Shown: one piece after another, positions 1-5,844 of the stretch
Position numbering within the stretch: position 1 is the first letter of the stretch
Layout of the letters: each line of letters opens with the position of its first letter
NCBI GenBank assembly: GCA_002477275.1
Contig: DLOU01000063.1
Coordinates: forward strand, 47,708-57,070
Reading direction: 5' to 3'
DNA length: 9,363 bases
Source of the DNA: Caryophanales bacterium UBA7476
GTDB lineage: Bacteria > Bacillota_I > Bacilli_A > RF39 > UBA660
Made by a program: the position numbers and the translations under genes
The notes under the pieces: model-generated
The model's database searches: none
Told to the model about the DNA's origin: nothing
Seen by the model: only the letters and a program-made list of their open reading frames with translations

Positions 1-569
1 AAATATAAATCATATATTCTTTTAACAATATCTTTAGTTAATGGATCTATTACTAGTTTTTTACCATCTCTTTTATAGCCTAATGGATTTTTACCTGGAA
101 TATGACCTTCTTTAATTGCACCAACCAAACCGAATTTTGTTCTTTCACTTGTTCTTTCAATTTCATTTTGAGAAACACTAGTAAGCATTCTAGCAACTAA
201 TTTACCACTTGAATTTGTAGTATTAATTTCTTCATTAGCACAATCTAAATATGCATTGTTTTCTTCTAAAAATCTCATAATACCTTCTAGGTCAAATACT
301 GAACGAGTTAATCTATCTAATTTTAATACTACAATAGTATTACATTTCTTTTCTCTTATATCTTGTAATAATTCTTCAAATGCAGGCCTATGATTACCAG
401 TTTTAGCACTTATTCCAGCATCTTTGTATAATTTATATATCTCATAACCTTTATACTCACACATAGCCCTTAAACGCTTTTCTTGTTCTGGTAAACTAAA
501 TCCTTCACGAGCTTGATCTTCGGTACTAACCCTGATATATAATCCTGCAACTTTCTTTTCATTATCCAT
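1..569 (-). CDS. Large serine recombinase (site-specific integrase/resolvase family), N-terminal part
   Basis: Not in a closed ORF because it runs off the left edge; I translated 189 codons. The N-terminus is a serine-recombinase catalytic domain: YIRVSTEDQ at residues 11-19 carries the nucleophile Ser15. It is followed by GFSLPEQEKRL, then DAGISAKTGNHRPAFEELL, then the active-site segment LKLDRLTR (about residues 82-89). NEIERTSERTKFGL leads into GHIPGKNPLGYKRDGKKLVIDP, which matches the start of the 'Recombinase' DNA-binding domain of large serine recombinases (phage/ICE/Tn4451 TnpX type). Such proteins are usually 450-550 aa, so more than half is missing here. The family cuts and rejoins att sites through a 5'-phosphoserine intermediate. 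The ATG at 569 has the site AAAAGGAG (580-587) 10 nt upstream. It lies immediately behind a terminator and leader ORF that probably control it. The host element and its cargo are not visible. Confidence 0.93.
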   Translation of the reverse strand, partial: MDNEKKVAGLYIRVSTEDQAREGFSLPEQEKRLRAMCEYKGYEIYKLYKDAGISAKTGNHRPAFEELLQDIREKKCNTIVVLKLDRLTRSVFDLEGIMRFLEENNAYLDCANEEINTTNSSGKLVARMLTSVSQNEIERTSERTKFGLVGAIKEGHIPGKNPLGYKRDGKKLVIDPLTKDIVKRIYDLY

Positions 570-590
570 AAAACTTCAACTCCTTTTACT

Positions 591-642
591 AAAAAAGAGG
601 AGCCAATAGTATTTAATAAAGTCTAAATACTACTGACTCCTC
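591..642 (-). terminator. Intrinsic terminator/attenuator in the recombinase leader
   Basis: On the minus strand, positions 642-624 pair with 615-597 over 19 bp without a mismatch, with an 8-nt loop (623-616), and a run of six U follows (596-591). Two of the pairs are G-U on the minus strand but would be C-A mismatches on the plus strand, so the structure is an RNA feature of the minus-strand transcript. It ends only 3 nt before the recombinase Shine-Dalgarno site, and the leader ORF runs through its entire 5' arm. That arrangement indicates conditional attenuation rather than the end of an operon. Confidence 0.87.
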
Positions 643-690
643 ACAATATTCAATATTATAAAATTTTTGTTTATGTATAAATTTAATCAT
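613..690 (-). CDS. Leader peptide of the recombinase attenuator (25 aa)
   Basis: A short ORF that I translated by hand. It begins MIKFIHKQKFYNIEY and ends CEESVVFRLY, then TAA. The ATG at 690 is preceded by AGAGAGG (698-704) with an ideal 7-nt spacing. Codons 15-25 and the stop lie inside the terminator: the ORF covers the whole 5' arm and the loop, and its TAA (615-613) is the first triplet of the 3' arm. A ribosome translating to the end would therefore keep the hairpin from forming. The layout resembles leader ORFs that control antibiotic-resistance and conjugation genes in Firmicutes elements; I do not recognise the peptide itself. An in-frame ATG at 726 would add 12 codons but has no ribosome binding site and lies near the predicted transcription start. 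Confidence 0.7.
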   Translation of the reverse strand: MIKFIHKQKFYNIEYCEESVVFRLY

Positions 691-735
691 AGATGTACCT
701 CTCTTTCTAGAGAATACCTCTTTCATTGGTTATTT

Positions 736-763
736 ATAATATCACTTTTTTATGATTTGTCAA
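736..763 (-). promoter_or_regulatory. Promoter of the leader-recombinase transcript
   Basis: Minus-strand TTGACA (763-758, perfect -35) and TATTAT (741-736, one mismatch to the -10 consensus) are separated by 16 bp. Transcription would start near 729, about 40 nt before the leader-peptide ATG. A perfect 7-bp inverted repeat (763-780) overlaps the upstream edge of the -35 box by one base and could be an operator. Confidence 0.8.
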
Positions 764-780
764 TTCCTTGTTTAAGGAAT
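763..780. repeat. Inverted repeat abutting the recombinase -35 box
   Basis: ATTCCTT (763-769), a GTTT spacer, then AAGGAAT (774-780) form a perfect 7-bp dyad. No U-tract follows on the minus strand, so it is a poor terminator. Its position against the -35 element suggests a binding site for a dimeric regulator, or simply the end of the hypothetical gene's transcript. No candidate regulator gene is visible. Confidence 0.45.
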
Positions 781-789
781 AAGTAGTAT

Positions 790-1062
790 TTAGATTGTTT
801 TTAAATAATCTTCTAATTCCGATAATTTAATCTTATTAGATAAGTTTTCAATAAATATTTCATTAGAATAATTAAAAGCAAGAAATGTTATGTTATTAAT
901 TATTATTCTATGTGGCTCAATATAAATTAAGTTAGTTCTATCAACTTTTCTAATATTACCATTAATAATAGTTGGTTTAGTATTAGTAAAATCACATATA
1001 AACTCAATTTTCTTTTTTAATGATTCTTCTAATGAAAGTTCTTCTTTAATAATATTTACCAT
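790..1062 (-). CDS. Small hypothetical protein (90 aa)
   Basis: I do not recognise this protein. It is soluble, Lys/Ile/Asn-rich and lacks a signal peptide, membrane segment or clear helix-turn-helix. The N-terminus (IIKEELSLEESLKKKIEFI) looks helical, the middle (INGNIRKVDRTNLIYIEPHRIIINNITFLAF) looks like beta strands, and the C-terminus (LSELEDYLKTI) looks helical. I place the start at the ATG at 1062 rather than the in-frame ATG at 1071. AAAGGA (1071-1076) is 8 nt from the former but overlaps the latter, which would otherwise give 93 aa. It lies between the tRNA-His terminator and the recombinase promoter, so it is probably a passenger of the same mobile element. No consensus promoter is evident in the short upstream gap. 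Confidence 0.7.
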   Translation of the reverse strand: MVNIIKEELSLEESLKKKIEFICDFTNTKPTIINGNIRKVDRTNLIYIEPHRIIINNITFLAFNYSNEIFIENLSNKIKLSELEDYLKTI

Positions 1063-1105
1063 TGTTTCCATCCTTTCTTTTACTAGTTAGAATAGTTTTA
1101 AACAC

Positions 1106-1133
1106 AAAAAAACTAATCCATTTCTGAATTAGT
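1106..1133 (-). terminator. Terminator downstream of tRNA-His
   Basis: On the minus strand, 1133-1126 pairs with 1119-1112 (8 bp, one G-U), with a 6-nt loop and a run of seven U (1112-1106). It lies 40 nt beyond the CCA end of the tRNA and separates it from the hypothetical gene. Confidence 0.82.
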
Positions 1134-1172
1134 CATTTATCATAACTCGAAAAGTTCGAGCAGATTTCACAA

Positions 1173-1249
1173 TGGGGCGGCGTAAGGGAATCGAACCCTT
1201 GCATACTAGTGCCACAAACTAGCGTGTTAACCACTTCACCAACGCCGCC
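1173..1249 (-). tRNA. tRNA-His (anticodon GTG)
   Basis: The gene folds into a cloverleaf on the minus strand. The acceptor arm is GCGGCGT (1248-1242) paired with ACGCCGC. The anticodon stem CTAGT/ACTAG encloses the loop TTGTGGC with anticodon GTG, and the T-arm is AAGGG-TTCGATT-CCCTT. The extra 5' base G-1 (1249) opposite discriminator C73 is diagnostic of histidine tRNAs and is recognised by HisRS. The 3' CCA is encoded (1175-1173). It has its own promoter and terminator, so it appears to be a single-gene transcription unit. Confidence 0.97.
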
Positions 1250-1266
1250 ATATAAATACAAGAATT

Positions 1267-1295
1267 ATTTTATCAATAAAATTGTGATTTGACAA
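1267..1295 (-). promoter_or_regulatory. Promoter of tRNA-His
   Basis: Minus-strand TTGTCA (1295-1290) and TAAAAT (1272-1267) are separated by exactly 17 bp, each one mismatch from the sigma-A consensus. The -10 box ends 17 nt before the mature tRNA 5' end, as expected for a tRNA with a short 5' leader. Confidence 0.87.
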
Positions 1296-1305
1296 GAGTT
1301 TTTCA

Positions 1306-1341
1306 TAAAAAAAAGAAAAGTATTTTTAATTTACTTTTCTT
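1306..1341 (-). terminator. Terminator closing the surface-protein operon
   Basis: On the minus strand, AAGAAAAGTA (1341-1332) pairs perfectly with TACTTTTCTT (1322-1313) across a 9-nt loop, and eight U follow the G (1314-1307). It overlaps the last bases of the dockerin-like gene's stop codon, so it is the 3' end of that transcript. Confidence 0.9.
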
Positions 1342-1963
1342 ATTCTTCTATTTCTGAATAATTTATTTTTTCATAAACATATTCTGTTGGTTTTGATATA
1401 GTTTTTGTTGATTTATCTTTTGCAAATATATAATATGTTCCATTCTTTGTTATTTTAAAACTATTACTACTTTTCCAATCGCATGAACTAGAATCATTTT
1501 TAGTACTTAAGCAATAATATACAGAGTTTGGTTTTGTATCATATTTAACACTTGTTTTTTCTTTTACATAGTCTTGCAATGTTAATAAATCTAATTTATT
1601 AACAAGTCCATCTCCATTTATATCTGATAATAGAATAGAATCATCATCAAGTTCTGATGTCTTGTCAAGATATGATTCTAATGCATCGATATCATATTCA
1701 TCAATTTCACCGTCTTTTACAACATCTGAATATCTATAATATCCAGCTGATATGGAAATTGTATCTCCCCTTGATGTGACAAGTACTACCATTGGTTCTT
1801 TATCATAATATGATTCAATTCTTTCTGCTGTTTTTTCTAAACTTTTTGTTGAAGCAGTTATACTAGAAAAAGTCTTTTTAAATCCAATTGCTATTAATAC
1901 TAATACAACTGCAAAGCCAATAACTATTATTTGACTTTTATATTTTTTCATTTTCATTTGCAC
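1340..1963 (-). CDS. Membrane-anchored dockerin-like protein
   Basis: 207 aa. A basic start is followed by one transmembrane segment (residues 11-28), which should leave the rest outside the cell. Residues 80-91 (DVVKDGEIDEYD) and 114-125 (DINGDGLVNKLD) form a duplicated calcium-loop/helix pattern typical of type I dockerins. The second loop is canonical; in the first, position 3 is Val instead of Asn/Asp. The C-terminal 70 residues (YYC-x9-CDW, then NGTYYIFAKDKS) resemble a small Ig-like surface module. Dockerins bind cohesins, but no cohesin is visible here. The GTG at 1963 has GAGGAGG 7 nt upstream. The ATG at 1957 (205 aa) is the alternative: it overlaps the upstream TGA as ATGA but sits 13 nt from the site. 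Either way the gene is translationally coupled to the protease frame. Confidence 0.82.
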   Translation of the reverse strand: MQMKMKKYKSQIIVIGFAVVLVLIAIGFKKTFSSITASTKSLEKTAERIESYYDKEPMVVLVTSRGDTISISAGYYRYSDVVKDGEIDEYDIDALESYLDKTSELDDDSILLSDINGDGLVNKLDLLTLQDYVKEKTSVKYDTKPNSVYYCLSTKNDSSSCDWKSSNSFKITKNGTYYIFAKDKSTKTISKPTEYVYEKINYSEIEE

Positions 1964-2706
1964 GCACTTGCCTCCTCATTATAATTATTATTTGCAATGC
2001 AGAACATTTTATCAACATAATTCTTTGTGGCCGTTGACGAAGCATAAGTATATGATCCATCGGCTGATGTAGGAAATACTATTGTTTTATATTTATCTTG
2101 ATAATAAAATCTAAAGATATCTGCAACAAATTCTCCAATTCCACCAGTACCATCATCTTCTTTTTCATATGCATATGGTCTCAGTGGTCTTGGTGTTGTA
2201 TTTTTGCTACTATTATATAAATTAATCAATTCTTGTTTATTTTTAATTGGTGTTCCTGTTCTTAATCTAAAATAATTATCATACGCATGACCTAATTCAT
2301 GAATAAATGTTCCCTTTGTATATTCAGTTACTTCATCACTAATTGGTACAAGTATAAGGGATGATGTATTATTATATGAAATACCTCCACTACCACCACC
2401 TGTTATGTTTTCATATACAGCATCATCCAATAATACAATTTTTCCACGTGAATCAAAGAAGCGAGGCCAGTTACTATAAGCTTGATCAATTATTTTCAAA
2501 TATGGTGTAGTGACTTCACTATTTAGTGTTTGGTCAACTTCAACTATCATTCTTCCAACTATTTTTTTGTAATTCATTGTATGATAACTTCCATTTGCAG
2601 CTTTGTTATATGCAAAATTGCTTGTCCTAGCATACAAATCGGTATCTTTTTTGAAAACTTCATTGTAAAGATTTATTGATGTATTACTTGGTTTTGTCTC
2701 ACTCAT
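1954..2706 (-). CDS. C-terminal piece: anthrax-lethal-factor-like zinc metalloprotease domain
   Basis: 250 codons from the first ATG after the second stop. Residues 1-30 are the end of the last stalk repeat (...LYARTS), so this ATG is internal and lacks a ribosome binding site; the true frame continues upstream. The rest is a gluzincin: HELGH at residues 136-140 (DNA 2301-2287) gives two zinc-ligand histidines and the catalytic Glu137. Glu192 in GEFVADIFRFYY is the likely third ligand. The order GKIVLLDDAVYENI, SSLILVPIS, GTFIHELGHAYDNYF, then EFVADIFRF parallels the catalytic domain of anthrax lethal factor (GRFVFTDITLPNI, SRSILLHGPS, GFIHEFGHAVDDY, EFFAEAFR). This places it in the ATLF/M34-like group, which also includes clostridial Pro-Pro endopeptidases. 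Tyr178 or Tyr180 could be the transition-state tyrosine. The substrate is unknown. It overlaps the dockerin-like gene by 10 nt with the GTG start, or by 4 nt (ATGA) with the ATG start. Confidence 0.78.
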   Translation of the reverse strand: MSETKPSNTSINLYNEVFKKDTDLYARTSNFAYNKAANGSYHTMNYKKIVGRMIVEVDQTLNSEVTTPYLKIIDQAYSNWPRFFDSRGKIVLLDDAVYENITGGGSGGISYNNTSSLILVPISDEVTEYTKGTFIHELGHAYDNYFRLRTGTPIKNKQELINLYNSSKNTTPRPLRPYAYEKEDDGTGGIGEFVADIFRFYYQDKYKTIVFPTSADGSYTYASSTATKNYVDKMFCIANNNYNEEASACK

Positions 2707-5700
2707 ATCTTGTTCAGTTTTTGAGAATCCCCAAGCTTCTACTCCTGATCCATAAATTAATGGTATATTTGCTTCATTTATTTTGCAGCCACTATTATTA
2801 TATGCAGTGCATGTTGCTGTAACTGTTTTTGTAGATGTTCCATTTAGAGTTGTTTTACTATTAGCATGGAATGTTACGGTAATCTTTTTTGATAATACTG
2901 AATAAAAGTTTTATGATGATGAAAGAGTTATTGTTGCTTCGGATTCAAACGATGCAGATGTTGAACTACTATTTGTACTCCATCCATGAACTGTTGCCCC
3001 ACTTCTACCTGTTAATTTTGGTGCTTTAACTTTACAATTTGATTCTCCATTATATTTATAACAGATTGTTACTCCAGTATCTCCAATAACTTCTGCTTCG
3101 GTATTTGATAGTGCAGTAATTGTCATTGTGGCATAATCAGTATTTGTTAAATGAAATAATGCATCTATTCCTCTTGTATCCTTTGTTATTGAATAATATG
3201 TCGTATTTCCACTTATTCCCATTGATGTATTTACTTTTACTCCAGCTGTTTTAGCAGTACTACTTGTATTCCAACCTATCATAGTATAATATGATTGTTT
3301 TGCAGTTAATGTTGGTGTTGTTACATTACATGATGATGCTCCATTATATCTATAACATGATTCTGATGTTTTACTTGCAGTTGCTGCATTTGTATCTTGT
3401 ACAGTAAATGTTGCTTTGTATGCACTACTACTTTTTGTTATTGCATAGTATGTTGCATTTGAGCTAAATGATTTTTCTGTATTATGTGTCCATGTGGATG
3501 TTGTAGTACTACTTGTATTCCATCCTACTACACTAAATCCTGATTTAGGTGTTATTGTTGGACTTGTTATTTTACAACTTGTAGCTCCATTATATTTATA
3601 ACATACTTTTGATACTTCATTATTATCTGAACCATTACTTTTAAATGCTACTGTGATAGGTACTGATGCTCTTGTGATTGTATAAAATGTTGTATTTTTA
3701 GATAAATTTGTTGTATCACCACTATTTAAATCTGTTGTTGTTGCTGATGTAGTTGTACTCCATCCGACAACAGCATATCCACTTTTTGCTGTTATAGTTG
3801 GTAATTTTATACTACAAGATGTTGCTCCATTATATCTATAACATGAAGATGTAGTACTACTAATTGTTGCTGCAGTTTTATCTTGAATTGTATATGTTGC
3901 AGTGTATGCAGTTTTTCCTTTTGTTATTGCATAATATGTTGCATTCTTTGAAAATGATTTTTCTGTATTTTGATTCCAAGTTGATGATGTAGTAAGAGTT
4001 GTATTCCATCCTAATGCGTCATCTGTTGATGCTGGTGTAATTGTTGGACTTTTTATTTTACAACTAGTAGCTCCATTATATAAATAGCATGATTTAGATG
4101 TACTTCCAATTGATGATGCTCCTCCTTTTTCAAATGTTATTTTTATTGGAGTTTCTTTTCTTGTTATTAAATAATATGTTACATCATCATCTAATGTTAA
4201 TTTATCTCCATTGTTATTAGTTGAGGTTGTTGCATTTTCATTCTCATTCCATCCAATTACTTCATATCCTGATTTTGCTGTAGCTGTTGGAATATTGACT
4301 GTACAATTAGTTGCTCCATTATATCTTTCACAAATCTCTTCCGTTTTTGAAACAGTTGCAGCATCTTCATCTTGTACAATGAATGTAGCAACTAATTCAG
4401 TATTTGATTTACTAATTGTATAATATGTTGCATTTTTTGTTAAAGTAATATTACCTCCGCTTTTTACTTGTGCACTTTTTGCATTTTGATTTGTATTCCA
4501 TCCTAGTATTTTGTTGTCTCCTATCGGAGTTATAACAGCTGCAGTTACTTTACAATTAGTTGCACCATTATATCTATAACATGATGCTTTTGTTTTATCT
4601 ATCTTTCCTATTTCATTACTTGATAGCTGGAAAGTTGCAGTGTATTGCGATGTACTTCTTGTTATAGCATAGTATGTTGTGTTTTCTGTTAAATTAATTG
4701 TAGAATTAGGATTACTTTCAATATTTGTTTAACCATCTTTATTCCATCCAACACCCTCAAATCCATCTGTTCCTGTTATTTTTGGACTTGTTACTTTACA
4801 ACTTGAATTACCATTATAAATGTAGCAACTTTCTTTTTCACTACTTATTGATGATGCCTTATTTTTATCAAATGTTGCTGTTAATTGTGTTTTATTTCTT
4901 GTAATTGAATAATATGTTGCATTAGAGTTTATTGCTATCGTTGCACTATTACTTACACTTTGTGTTGTTGCACTCTTATTTGTATTCCATCCTAATACTT
5001 CATAACCATCTTTTACTACTAGTGAGGCTACTTTGATACTACATGATGAATTACCATTATATCGATAACAACTTTCCTCTGTTTTATCTATTGTTGCTGC
5101 TTTGCTATCTTGAAGAACAAATTTAATTTTGTGTAGTGAAGTACTTCTTGTTATAGCATAGTATGTTGCATTAGAAGACACAGTCTTAACTTTATTTTGT
5201 TCCCAAGTTGCAATAGTTGATGATTTGGTATTCCATCCTAAAATACTAAATCCTGATTTAGGTGTTATTGTTGGACTTGTAATACTACAACTTTTTGCAC
5301 CATTATATTTGTAACATGATTTTTTATATGCACTTATGGATGATGCACCATTTTCTTTAAATTCGATAGATATTGGTGTTTTATTATATGTTATTGAATA
5401 CATATTTATATTATTATTAATTTCGTAATCATTATCACCTTTTACAAGTGCCTTTTGGGTATTTTTATCTGTATTCCATCCTAATGATTCAAAACCACTT
5501 TTTACACTTATACTTGGTGTTTTTATTTTACATTTACTATTTGTGTTATATATGTAACAACTTGATGAATTTTGTTTTATAGTTGCCACTTCTTTATCTT
5601 GTATTTCAAATGTTCCAATTAGTCTTTTTCTTGTTATTGCATAATAAGTCTCATCATTTTTTAATGTTATTTGCGCTCCAACTTGAACTTCAGCTGATGT

Positions 5701-5844
5701 TGCATCTTTATTTTTTGACCAACCAATTATTTCATATCCGTTTCTTTGTATTTGTGGAGCAACTACTTGGCATGAATCTTCTGGGCTTTGGCATGACACT
5801 TCAGTACCTGTGGAACTTCCATTTCCATTAAATACTGCTTTATG
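2617..5844 (-). repeat. Array of about 13 tandem surface repeats (about 80 aa each)
   Basis: Each unit follows the scheme TF-x-xx-x-AATI...S-C-Y-x-YNG-xxx-C-xI...SP-TITxKSGY-x-xxGWNT...NATYYAITR. The GY-x-xxGWNT core resembles Listeria-Bacteroides (Flg_new/InlB B-type) repeats, which form extended stalks on surface proteins. Twelve or so clear CYxYNG or GWNT/GWST landmarks can be counted. The first unit (CQSPEDSC) and the last (CTAYNNSGC, AWGFS, LYARTS) are degenerate caps. Much of the array alternates between a QDxxAAT type and an NGASS type, giving a two-unit period of about 160 residues. The repeats diverge enough at the DNA level that they are not recent copies. Confidence 0.88.
2914..4728 (-). 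pseudogene. Central repeat segment stranded between the two stop codons
   Basis: 605 sense codons lie between the first and second TAA without any other stop. They hold the end of repeat 5, repeats 6-11 and most of repeat 12. The first ATG in this stretch is far downstream at 3282 (MIGWNTSS), in the middle of a repeat core, and nothing resembling a Shine-Dalgarno site precedes it. It is therefore not a credible separate gene. It should be read as part of the interrupted giant frame. Confidence 0.8.

Noticed and set aside
613..690. Leader peptide identified as the tet(M) leader of Tn916
   Set aside because: The layout is similar, but I cannot confirm sequence identity and no resistance gene is visible in the window.
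1146..1160. CTCGAA/TTCGAG dyad after tRNA-His as a terminator
   Set aside because: Only 6 bp with a 3-nt loop and no U-tract; the real terminator is at 1106-1133. It is kept only as a possible processing or attachment feature.
2911..3282. A separate 123-aa gene starting at ATG 3282
   Set aside because: It starts within a repeat core (MIGWNTSS), has no ribosome binding site, and the same frame is open upstream to the first TAA with continuous repeat sequence.
4211..4423. Plus-strand ORF of 70 codons
   Set aside because: It is antisense to the repeat array; its residues are the complement of conserved repeat motifs and there is no ribosome binding site.
2911..4731. TAA reassigned to an amino acid (alternative genetic code)
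   Set aside because: glmS, the 270-aa gene, the leader peptide, the hypothetical gene and the dockerin-like gene all end sensibly at TAA next to terminators or spacing signals, TGA also acts as a stop, and Trp is TGG throughout. Only two TAA codons fall inside a coding region.
2617..5844. CRISPR or other DNA-level tandem repeat array
   Set aside because: Periodicity is at the protein level (about 240 nt) with diverged DNA; there are no identical short repeats separated by unique spacers.
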